NCBI GenBank assembly: GCA_030039105.1
Contig: JASHQO010000153.1
Location: 1-7,088 of the forward strand
Direction: 5' to 3'
Source of the DNA: Xanthobacteraceae bacterium
GTDB lineage: Bacteria; Pseudomonadota; Alphaproteobacteria; Rhizobiales; Xanthobacteraceae
Length of the DNA: 7,088 nucleotides
Shown here: positions 1 to 6,230 of the stretch, in pieces
Numbering within the stretch: position 1 is the first letter of the stretch
Layout: every line of letters begins with the position of its first letter
Program-made: the position numbers and the translations under genes
The notes under the pieces: generated by a model
Told to the model about the DNA's origin: nothing
Database searches by the model: none
What the model saw: the letters and a program-made list of their open reading frames with translations, nothing else

Positions 1-719
1 ACAAATCCGGGCTGTTCCACGCCCGCGAGGCGCGGCGTATGACCCGCTCCGAGCTGGTGCGGCTGACCGGGGTGTCGAAGCAGCAGCTCTCGCGGCTCGA
101 GAACAACCAGATTCGGATGCGGCTCGATCACCTCAAGCCGTTCGCCAAGCATCTCGGCTTCACGCCGGAGCAGATCCTGCTGTGGGGCAAGCTGCCCGGC
201 ACCGGCGATCACATCGAATCGAGCGACATCCTGTGGTCCCCGGCCTATCGCGAGGAGGGCATCGGGCCGCCGAAGGGGCAGGTCCCGGAGCTCGATATGC
301 GAGCCGGCATGGGCGGCGGCGGCGTGCCGTCGCGCGAAGTGCGCAAGGAAGGCCGCCACGTCGACCCTTTCAAATCAGAGGGTTGGATGTTCCCGGCAAA
401 CTTTGTGCGCGAGCAACTGCATTCCGCGCCGTCGCGCCTTCTGGTCATCGAGACCAACGGCGACAGCATGGCGCCCACGATATTGTCGGGCGAACGGGTC
501 ATCGTCGATACCGGCCACCGCACGCCGACCCCGGACGGGCTCTACGCCATCCGCGACACCTTCGGCAGCATCGTGGTCAAGCGCCTGCAGGTGGTGCGGT
601 CGTCGAAGCCGACCCGGGTCAAGATCATTTCCGACAACCCGAGCCACAGCAACGAGGAAATCCCGCTCGCCGACGTCGAGATCGTCGGCAAGGTGCTGTC
701 CTGCCTGAAGCTGTTCTAG
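1..719 (+). CDS. XRE-family HTH regulator with S24 (LexA/CI-like) peptidase domain, 5'-partial
   Basis: Probably a DNA-binding transcriptional repressor with a C-terminal S24 serine-peptidase fold, as in LexA and phage CI; target genes are unknown. The first internal ATG is at 39, but the frame is open back to the window edge and the upstream residues (FHAREARRMTRSELVRLTGV) complete helix 1 of a Cro/CI HTH, so the true start is probably upstream. Numbering from the ATG at 39: HTH about 1-50 (SKQQLSRLENN is the recognition-helix region), a linker with an Ala-Gly pair at 89-90 followed by a Gly-rich run, then the peptidase domain about 115-226. The catalytic serine is S143 in GDSM and the general-base lysine is K181 in VVKRL. 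Both catalytic residues are present, so the peptidase fold looks intact. Whether it self-cleaves is open because the linker is long. The protein ends SCLKLF at a TAG stop. Confidence 0.88.
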   Translation, partial: KSGLFHAREARRMTRSELVRLTGVSKQQLSRLENNQIRMRLDHLKPFAKHLGFTPEQILLWGKLPGTGDHIESSDILWSPAYREEGIGPPKGQVPELDMRAGMGGGGVPSREVRKEGRHVDPFKSEGWMFPANFVREQLHSAPSRLLVIETNGDSMAPTILSGERVIVDTGHRTPTPDGLYAIRDTFGSIVVKRLQVVRSSKPTRVKIISDNPSHSNEEIPLADVEIVGKVLSCLKLF

Positions 720-746
720 ACCCGCCCCGCTTCCCCTCTCCTGCCC

Positions 747-766
747 CACCCGGCGCGAATCGGGTG
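747..766. repeat. Short inverted repeat after the S24 regulator gene
   Basis: CACCCG at 747-752 and CGGGTG at 761-766 are perfect complements around an 8-nt loop. They start 27 bases after the regulator's stop codon. No T-run follows, so it is not a clear intrinsic terminator by itself. It could stabilise the mRNA end or be chance in GC-rich DNA. Confidence 0.35.
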
Positions 767-783
767 ACCGGCCGCCGACTGGC

Positions 784-815
784 GCTGCGGCGCCGGGGCA
801 GCCTTTCGTCCTTTA
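784..815 (+). terminator. Possible rho-independent terminator of the S24 regulator gene
   Basis: GCTGC at 784-788 pairs with GCAGC at 798-802, and the stretch after it (CTTTCGTCCTTTATT) is T-rich compared with its surroundings. An alternative fold pairs GGCGC 781-785 with GCGCC 790-794. The U-tract is interrupted, so termination strength is uncertain. It lies in the 137-base gap between the regulator and the next plus-strand gene, the expected place for a terminator. Confidence 0.35.
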
Positions 816-856
816 TTCAGTAACGACACCTTGATATTTGTCACCGCCGTAGTTAC

Positions 857-1327
857 ATGCGGCTCATGTCGCCGTCCCCGCGCCAGCAACGCGACCGTGA
901 CCGCATGCGCCGTGCGTCGGCCGCCATCCGGGCCACGGGCGGCTCGGCCATGGACCAGGCGCTCGCGGAGCTTGGCGCGGCGTTCGATGCAGCCGCCGCC
1001 GTCAACGGCTTCAAGCTGCGGGTCGAGCGCTATCTTCGCCTCGGGCCGCACCATCCGGCGTGCCGGGCGCGCTTCGGCGCCCGGGCCGCGCTGCTCGGCG
1101 GCCGCAGCCTCGATGCCGCGGTGGCAACCGTCGAGCGCTGGTGGCGCGACGAGCGCAAGGCGTTTCAGGTGGCAAGCGCGCTCGGCTGCGCCACCCGGCT
1201 GCCGCTCGACGTTTTGGCCGAGCTGCGCCTGATCCTGCGGCTGCTGCGGTTGAAGCGCATGGCGGCGGAATATGCGCAGGCCGTCGCGGCGCTCCACGGC
1301 CGGCCGACGGCGATCGCTGCCGAATGA
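857..1327 (+). CDS. Small hypothetical protein, Ala/Arg-rich and mostly helical
   Basis: I do not recognise the family. The 156-residue reading is supported by a strong G/C bias at third codon positions in this frame, which the overlapping frames lack (they give Arg/Pro/Ser-rich nonsense), and by its end fitting 8 bases before the aspS stop. The N-terminus (about 1-30) is very Arg-rich and probably disordered. Residues 32-60 (from MDQALAELG) and about 85-150 are predicted by eye to be amphipathic helices, with ERWWRDER near 93-100 as the most distinctive motif. No signal peptide, membrane segment or cysteine cluster is seen. The start is uncertain: no Shine-Dalgarno precedes the ATG at 857, and in-frame ATGs at 866, 905 and 950 are alternatives. 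The 950 start would remove the basic tail. Function cannot be inferred from the neighbours. Confidence 0.6.
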   Translation: MRLMSPSPRQQRDRDRMRRASAAIRATGGSAMDQALAELGAAFDAAAAVNGFKLRVERYLRLGPHHPACRARFGARAALLGGRSLDAAVATVERWWRDERKAFQVASALGCATRLPLDVLAELRLILRLLRLKRMAAEYAQAVAALHGRPTAIAAE

Positions 1328-1335
1328 CGCCCCGG

Positions 1336-3138
1336 TCAGGAGCGCTCGGGCGGCACCGCGCGGATGTGCAGCTCGCGGAGCTGCTTCGGCGTGACGTCCG
1401 ACGGCGCGCCCATCAAAAGATCCTCGGCGCGCTGGTTCATCGGGAACAGCACGACTTCGCGGAGATTCTCCTCGCCGCAAATCAGCATGACGATGCGGTC
1501 GATGCCCGGCGCGATGCCGCCGTGGGGCGGCGCGCCGAGCGACAGCGCCCGCAGCATGCCGCCGAATTTCTGCTCCAGCACGCTCTCGTCGTAGCCGGCG
1601 ATGGCGAACGCCTTCTTCATCACGTCGGGGCGATGGTTGCGGATCGCGCCCGACGACAATTCCACGCCGTTGCAGACGATGTCGTATTGGATCGCCTTGA
1701 GCGAAAGAATCTTGTCGCGGTCGTTGGGATCGAGCGCCAGAAAGTCCTCGACCGATGCGTTCGGCATCGAGAACGGGTTGTGGGAGAAGTCGATCCGCTT
1801 CTCCTCCTCGTTCCACTCATACATCGGAAAGTCGACGATCCAGCACAGCTCGAAGCGGTTCTTGTCGATGAGGTTGAGCTCGTCGCCGACCTTGGTGCGC
1901 GCCGGGCCGGCGAATTTGACGAATTTGTCCGGCTCGCCGGCGACGAAGAACACCGCGTCGCCGTCCTTCAGATCGAGTTGCGCGCGCAAGGCCTCGGTGC
2001 GCTCGGCGCCGAGATTGTTGGCGACCGGCCCGCGGCCGACCACGGCGCCGTTGTCGAGCGCGAAAAAGATATAGCCGAGGCCCGGCTGGCCTTCGCCCTG
2101 GGCCCAGGAGTTCATGCGGTCGCAGAATGCCCGCGAGCCGCCGCCCGGCGCCGGGATCGCCCACACCGCGCCGTTCGGACTTTCCAGGATGCGCGCAAAG
2201 ATCTTGAACCCCGAGCCGCGGAAAATCTCCGACACGTCCTGCATGACGATGGGATTGCGCAAATCCGGCTTGTCGGAGCCGTATTTGCTCAGCGCCTGCG
2301 CATAAGGAATGAGCGGAAACGTTTTCGTCACCGGCTTGCCGCCGGAAAACTCCTCGAACACGCCGCGGATTACCGGCTCGACGGCGTCGAACACGTCCTG
2401 TTGGGTGACGAAGCTCATTTCCAGGTCGAGCTGATAGAATTCGCCGGGCGAGCGGTCGGCGCGGGCGTCCTCGTCGCGGAAGCACGGCGCGATCTGGAAA
2501 TAGCGGTCGAAGCCCGACACCATGATGAGCTGCTTGAACTGCTGCGGCGCCTGGGGCAGCGCGTAGAATTTTCCCGGATGGACGCGCGACGGCACCAGGT
2601 AATCGCGCGCGCCTTCCGGCGACGACGCGGTCAGGATCGGCGTCTGGAACTCGAAAAAGCCCTGCGCCTTCATGCGCCGCCGGATCGAATCGATGACCGC
2701 GCCGCGGGTCATGATATTTTGGTGCAAGTGCTCGCGACGCAGGTCGAGGAAACGGTACTTGAGCCTTGTTTCCTCGGGATATTCCTGGTCGCCGAACACC
2801 GGCATCGGCAATTCGCCGGCCGGTCCCAGAACCTCGATCTCGCGGATATAGACCTCGACCGCGCCGGTCGGCAGCTCCGGGTTTTCCGTGCCGTCGGGCC
2901 GCCGCCGCACCTTGCCGTCGACCCGCACCACCCATTCCGAGCGCAACGTCTCGGCCACCTTGAAGGCCGGGCTGTCCGGATCGGCCACCGCTTGGGTGAG
3001 GCCGTAATGGTCGCGCAGGTCGATGAACAGCACCCCGCCATGGTCGCGGATGCGGTGGCACCAGCCCGAGAGGCGGACCTCGGCGCCGATGTCGGCCTCG
3101 CGGAGCGCGCCGCAGGTATGGGTGCGGTAGCGATGCAT
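1336..3138 (-). CDS. aspS: Aspartyl-tRNA synthetase, bacterial type, probably non-discriminating
   Basis: Class II synthetase that charges tRNA-Asp with aspartate in the cytoplasm. The 600-residue product is close to the usual bacterial length (about 590). Order: N-terminal OB-fold anticodon-binding domain (about 1-110, with GWCHRIRDHGGVLFIDLRD at 25-43); catalytic core from about 125; motif 2 FRDEDARADR at 220-229; bacterial GAD-type insertion about 290-430; motif 3 GAPPHGGIAPGIDR at 535-548; conserved end QLRELHIR. His33 (DHGG) and Gly83 (RPDGTENP) match the two positions tied to tRNA-Asn recognition in Pseudomonas aeruginosa AspRS (H31, G82). This suggests a non-discriminating enzyme working with the GatCAB amidotransferase to make Asn-tRNA. 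I chose the ATG at 3138 (MHRYRTHTCGALR), the typical family start. An in-frame ATG at 3198 would add 20 unrelated residues and overlap the likely -35 box. The gene is divergent from the TPP enzyme gene and convergent with the small gene at 857. Confidence 0.97.
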   Translation of the reverse strand: MHRYRTHTCGALREADIGAEVRLSGWCHRIRDHGGVLFIDLRDHYGLTQAVADPDSPAFKVAETLRSEWVVRVDGKVRRRPDGTENPELPTGAVEVYIREIEVLGPAGELPMPVFGDQEYPEETRLKYRFLDLRREHLHQNIMTRGAVIDSIRRRMKAQGFFEFQTPILTASSPEGARDYLVPSRVHPGKFYALPQAPQQFKQLIMVSGFDRYFQIAPCFRDEDARADRSPGEFYQLDLEMSFVTQQDVFDAVEPVIRGVFEEFSGGKPVTKTFPLIPYAQALSKYGSDKPDLRNPIVMQDVSEIFRGSGFKIFARILESPNGAVWAIPAPGGGSRAFCDRMNSWAQGEGQPGLGYIFFALDNGAVVGRGPVANNLGAERTEALRAQLDLKDGDAVFFVAGEPDKFVKFAGPARTKVGDELNLIDKNRFELCWIVDFPMYEWNEEEKRIDFSHNPFSMPNASVEDFLALDPNDRDKILSLKAIQYDIVCNGVELSSGAIRNHRPDVMKKAFAIAGYDESVLEQKFGGMLRALSLGAPPHGGIAPGIDRIVMLICGEENLREVVLFPMNQRAEDLLMGAPSDVTPKQLRELHIRAVPPERS

Positions 3139-3169
3139 TGCCCAAAATCCAAGGGTGAAAGGTGGCGCA

Positions 3170-3198
3170 CAAGCACATGGCAGTTGAGGATTTGTCAA
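3170..3198 (-). promoter_or_regulatory. Putative aspS promoter
   Basis: On the minus strand a perfect -35 consensus TTGACA (3198 down to 3193) is followed after 17 bases by TGCTTG (3175-3170), a weak -10. GCTTGTGC here loosely resembles the GCTANAWC -10 reported for alphaproteobacteria. Transcription would begin near 3163, giving a leader of about 25 nt before the aspS ATG at 3138. Only the -35 is convincing. Confidence 0.45.
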
Positions 3199-3204
3199 GT
3201 CGCC

Positions 3205-3241
3205 GTCGAGGCGTCCTCAAACGCTCGGCAGACGCCTCGAC
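3205..3241. repeat. Perfect 11-bp inverted repeat in the aspS / TPP-enzyme divergent region
   Basis: GTCGAGGCGTC (3205-3215) and GACGCCTCGAC (3231-3241) are exact reverse complements separated by 15 bases. The arms lie just upstream of the aspS -35 box and 45 bases upstream of the TPP-enzyme ATG. Arm centres are 26 bp apart, about two and a half helical turns. It could be an operator for a dimeric regulator, or a stable hairpin in the leader of the TPP-enzyme mRNA. No T-run follows on either strand, so an intrinsic terminator is unlikely. Confidence 0.7.
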
Positions 3242-3274
3242 AGAACGCCGCCGATCTGCACATTCACTGCCGGC

Positions 3275-3279
3275 AAGGA
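3275..3279 (+). promoter_or_regulatory. Ribosome binding site of the TPP-dependent enzyme gene
   Basis: AAGGA lies 6 bases before the ATG at 3286 and is a good Shine-Dalgarno match. It decides the start: the same frame is open far upstream (back to about 1060) only because it runs antisense through aspS. Confidence 0.75.
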
Positions 3280-3285
3280 ACAAGA

Positions 3286-4953
3286 ATGCCGACGACACGC
3301 AAAAAGCCGGCCGCGCCGAAAGCGCCGGCGGCGACCATGACGGCGGCCGAGGCCGTGGTGGCGACGCTGATCGGCCACGGCCTGGATACGGTCTATGCGC
3401 TGCCGGGCGTGCAGAACGATCTGTTGTTCGAGGCGCTGTTCGGCGCCGCCGACCGGCTGCGCACGGTCCATACCCGGCACGAGCAAGGCGCCGCCTATAT
3501 GGCGCTCGGCGCGGCGCTGGCGACCGGCAAGCCGCAGGCCTACGCCGTGGTGCCGGGGCCCGGGCTGCTGAATTCCGCAGCCGCCCTCCTCACCGCCTAT
3601 TCGATGAATGCGCCGGTGCTGGGCCTGATCGGGCAAATCCCCGACGCCGATATCGGCCGCGGTCTCGGCCACCTGCACGAGATTCGCGACCAGGCCGGCA
3701 TCATCAAGCGGCTGGTCGATCACGCGAGCCTGATCCGCAGGCCGGACCAGGCGTCGCGCGCGACCGCGCTGGCGCTGCGCGCCATGAAGAGCGGCCGGCC
3801 CGGACCGGCGGTGCTGGAATGCGCGATCGATGTGTGGGGCAAGTCCGCGCCGGTGCCATTGCAGCCGCCCCTGCCGGCTCCGGCAACCAAGATCGACCGC
3901 GGCGCGATCCGCAAGGCGGCAAGACTTCTCGGCGCCGCGAAGCGGCCGCTGATCGTCTGCGGCGGTGGCGCGCAGGACGCTTCGGCCGAAGTCACCGCGC
4001 TGTCGGCCATGCTGCAGGCGCCGGTGCTCGGCTATCGCCGCGGCCGCGGCGTGCTCGACAGCCGCGATCCGCTGAGCGTGACGCTGCCGCTCGGCCGCGA
4101 TCTGTGGGGCGAGGCCGACGTCGTGCTCGCGGTCGGCACGCGGCTACTCATTCAATTCCGGCAGTGGGGCATGGATCGCGAGCTCAAGATCGTGCGCATC
4201 GACGCCGACCCGGAAGAACACGGCCGCCTGCACAAGCCGGCGGTGGCGTTGACCGGCGACGCCAGACCGATTCTGCAAAGCCTGCTGCAAGAGTTGCCGG
4301 CGCACAATTCAAAGCGCGCCGCGCGCAAAGCCGAGATGCAGGAGCGCCAGGCGGCGTGGCGCAAGCGGCTGGAAAAGATCAGCCCGCAGATCGCCTTCCT
4401 CGATGCCATCCGCGCCGAATTGCCCGAGGACGGCATTTTCGTCGACGAGGTGACGCAGATCGGCTTTGCCGCGCGGCTCGCCTTTCCGGTCTTCAAGCCG
4501 CGCACCTTCCTGTCGCCCGGCTATCAGGACAATCTCGGCTGGGGCTTCGCCACCGCGCTCGGCGCCCAGCAGGCGCGGCCCGACGTGCCGGTGGTGGCGA
4601 TTTCCGGCGACGGCGGCTTTCTCTTCACCGCCAACGAGATGGCAACCGCGGTGCGCCATCGCATCCCGCTCGCCACCATCGTGTTCAACGACGGCGCTTT
4701 CGGCAACGTGCGGCGCATCCAGCAGGAGCGCTTCGGCAACCGTTTGATCGGCAGCGACCTCGCCAATCCGGACTTTGTCGCCTTTGCGCATAGCTTTGGC
4801 GCCGCCGCGGTCCGCGCCAAAACCCCGGACGAGCTGCGCCAGGCGCTGCGCGGCGCCTTGGCCCGCCGCGACGGTCCGACCCTGATCGAAGTCCCGGTGG
4901 GCGCGTTCCCGAGTCCATGGGAATTCATCCTAAGCGCCGAAAGCAGGCTATGA
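3286..4953 (+). CDS. Thiamine-diphosphate-dependent enzyme, acetolactate-synthase superfamily, substrate unknown
   Basis: A 555-residue protein with the three-domain layout of acetolactate synthase, pyruvate oxidase and related 2-oxo-acid carboligases/decarboxylases. A Lys/Pro/Ala-rich N-terminal tail (1-17) precedes the pyrimidine-binding domain (about 18-185), with catalytic Glu66 in HTRHEQGAAYMA. A central domain follows (about 203-335; PLIVCGGGAQ, DVVLAVGTRL). The pyrophosphate-binding domain (about 370-540) has the Mg/TPP motif GDGGF at 441-445 and N468-D469 about 27 residues later. TPP chemistry is therefore likely. The substrate cannot be read: where acetolactate synthases have a conserved FQE, this protein has LHE (130-132), so I would not call it IlvB, and no ilvN-like small subunit is adjacent. 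The ATG is chosen for its Shine-Dalgarno. The gene is transcribed away from aspS and lies about 80 bases before rnd, possibly in the same transcript. Bradyrhizobium-like genomes carry many such unassigned paralogues. Confidence 0.88.
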   Translation: MPTTRKKPAAPKAPAATMTAAEAVVATLIGHGLDTVYALPGVQNDLLFEALFGAADRLRTVHTRHEQGAAYMALGAALATGKPQAYAVVPGPGLLNSAAALLTAYSMNAPVLGLIGQIPDADIGRGLGHLHEIRDQAGIIKRLVDHASLIRRPDQASRATALALRAMKSGRPGPAVLECAIDVWGKSAPVPLQPPLPAPATKIDRGAIRKAARLLGAAKRPLIVCGGGAQDASAEVTALSAMLQAPVLGYRRGRGVLDSRDPLSVTLPLGRDLWGEADVVLAVGTRLLIQFRQWGMDRELKIVRIDADPEEHGRLHKPAVALTGDARPILQSLLQELPAHNSKRAARKAEMQERQAAWRKRLEKISPQIAFLDAIRAELPEDGIFVDEVTQIGFAARLAFPVFKPRTFLSPGYQDNLGWGFATALGAQQARPDVPVVAISGDGGFLFTANEMATAVRHRIPLATIVFNDGAFGNVRRIQQERFGNRLIGSDLANPDFVAFAHSFGAAAVRAKTPDELRQALRGALARRDGPTLIEVPVGAFPSPWEFILSAESRL

Positions 4954-5008
4954 ACGGTTGCAGCGCAGCAAGGTCTATCCGGCGGCGGCGGACGGCCTTG
5001 CCACGCGC

Positions 5009-5031
5009 GCCACATCTGAACACACTGTGGC
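5009..5031 (+). repeat. Short inverted repeat directly before the rnd start
   Basis: GCCACA (5009-5014) and TGTGGC (5026-5031) are perfect 6-bp complements around an 11-nt loop, ending one base before the ATG at 5033. If transcribed, the hairpin could limit access to that start. No Shine-Dalgarno is visible near this ATG. It may also be chance. Confidence 0.3.
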
Positions 5032-5032
5032 A

Positions 5033-6220
5033 ATGTCGATGTTGAGTCCCGCCGCCACGCCGCCCGCGCTGCACCCGATCACGACCAAGTCCGAGCTCGC
5101 CGCGGCGTGCAAACGACTGGCGCAGCATGCCTTCGTCACCGTCGACACCGAGTTTCTGCGCGAGACCACCTACTATCCGCTGTTGTGCGTGGTGCAGATG
5201 GCCTCGCCCGACGAGGCGGTGGTGGTCGATGCGCTGGCGCCCGGCATCGATCTCGAGCCGTTCTATGCGCTGATGGCCGACCAGAACGTCATGAAGGTGT
5301 TCCATGCCGCGCGCCAGGACATCGAAATCATCTGGCACGGCGCCAAGCTCATTCCGCATCCGATCTTCGACACCCAGGTCGCCGCCATGGTGCTCGGCTA
5401 TGGCGATTCCATTTCCTACGATCAGCTCGTGCAGCGCATCAGCGGCGACATGCTCGACAAGTCGCACCGCTTCACCGACTGGACGCGGCGGCCGCTGAGC
5501 GACGCGCAGCTCGTCTACGCGATTTCCGACGTCACCCACTTGCGTCAGGTCTATCACACGCTGGTCGAGGATCTGGGCCGGCGCGGCCGCGCCGACTGGG
5601 TGCAGGACGAGATGGAGGTGCTGACCTCGCCCGAGACCTATCGCATGGAGCCGGACATGGCGTGGCAGCGGCTCAAGACCCGCGTGCGCAAGCCGAAGGA
5701 GCTTGCGGTGCTGATCGAGGTCGCGGCCTGGCGCGAGCGCGAAGCGCAAAGCCGCGACGTGCCGCGCTCGCGCGTGCTCAAGGACGATGCGATCGCCGAC
5801 ATCGCCGTGCACGCGCCGACCACGACCGACAAGCTCAGGCACTTGCGCTCCTTGCCCAAGGGTTTCGAGCGCTCGCGCTGGGGCGAGGCGATCGTCGCCG
5901 CGGTGCAACGCGGGCTGGAGCGCGATCCGAAGACCCTGCCGCACCAGGTGCGCAACCAGCCCGCGGCCAACGCCTCGGCCGTCGTCGAGCTGCTCAAGGT
6001 GCTGCTGCGCATGGTCTCGGAGCGCCATCACGTCGCCGCCAAGGTGATCGCCACCGTCGACGATCTCGAGCGCATCGCGTCTGACGACGACGCCAAGGTG
6101 CCGGCGCTGAGCGGCTGGCGGCGCGAATTGTTCGGCGACAAGGCGCTGGCGCTCAAGCACGGCAAGCTCGCGCTCGCCATCGAGCAGGGCCGCGTCGCCA
6201 CGGTCGAGCGCGAAGGCTGA
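5033..6220 (+). CDS. rnd: Ribonuclease D
   Basis: A 3'-to-5' exoribonuclease of the DEDDy family that trims tRNA and other small-RNA 3' ends in the cytoplasm. Numbered from the ATG at 5033 (395 residues, close to the usual 375-400): Exo I VTVDTEFLRE with D38 and E40; Exo II HAARQDIEII with D96; Exo III YAISDVTHL with Y162 and D166. All four acidic metal ligands and the tyrosine are present, so it should be active. An HRDC domain follows at about 205-295 (SRVLKDDAIADIA, LRSLPKGFE), with a second HRDC-like helical region at about 310-390. The start is uncertain. ATGs at 5033 and 5039 and a TTG at 4958 are all in frame; codons just before 5033 (ACA TCT GAA CAC ACT) lose the GC3 bias, which favours 5033 or 5039. 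It sits between the TPP enzyme and a methyltransferase gene 10 bases downstream, probably co-transcribed. Confidence 0.95.
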   Translation: MSMLSPAATPPALHPITTKSELAAACKRLAQHAFVTVDTEFLRETTYYPLLCVVQMASPDEAVVVDALAPGIDLEPFYALMADQNVMKVFHAARQDIEIIWHGAKLIPHPIFDTQVAAMVLGYGDSISYDQLVQRISGDMLDKSHRFTDWTRRPLSDAQLVYAISDVTHLRQVYHTLVEDLGRRGRADWVQDEMEVLTSPETYRMEPDMAWQRLKTRVRKPKELAVLIEVAAWREREAQSRDVPRSRVLKDDAIADIAVHAPTTTDKLRHLRSLPKGFERSRWGEAIVAAVQRGLERDPKTLPHQVRNQPAANASAVVELLKVLLRMVSERHHVAAKVIATVDDLERIASDDDAKVPALSGWRRELFGDKALALKHGKLALAIEQGRVATVEREG

Positions 6221-6230
6221 GGCAGAGGCC

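Noticed and set aside
831..859. A possible promoter TTGATA (831-836) with TACATG (854-859) for the small gene at 857.
   Set aside because: The -10 match is weak and it would place transcription after the ATG at 857. It is only tenable if the gene starts at 905 or 950.
831..1232. An overlapping plus-strand frame beginning at 831 as an alternative to the 857 gene.
   Set aside because: Its product is Arg/Ser/Pro-rich, and the third-position GC bias favours the 857 frame instead.
716..1816. A 366-residue minus-strand open frame across the small gene and the end of aspS.
   Set aside because: Arg/Ala/Gly-rich shadow with no domain signal. It overlaps a confidently identified gene on the same strand in another frame.
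3139..3198. A 20-residue N-terminal extension of aspS from an ATG at 3198.
   Set aside because: The extension has no family similarity, it overlaps the consensus TTGACA, and the ATG at 3138 gives the standard alphaproteobacterial N-terminus.
1060..3285. A plus-strand frame open for over 2200 bases upstream of the TPP-enzyme ATG, suggesting a giant 1297-residue fusion protein.
   Set aside because: It runs antisense to aspS in codon-aligned register. Stops there would need TTA, CTA or TCA codons in aspS, which GC-rich genomes avoid. The translation is low-complexity Arg/Ala-rich, while aspS is plainly the real gene, and a good Shine-Dalgarno marks the ATG at 3286.
4925..6160. A 411-residue minus-strand open frame antisense to rnd.
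   Set aside because: The rnd frame has all DEDDy motifs. The antisense reading is a GC-driven shadow with no recognisable domain.
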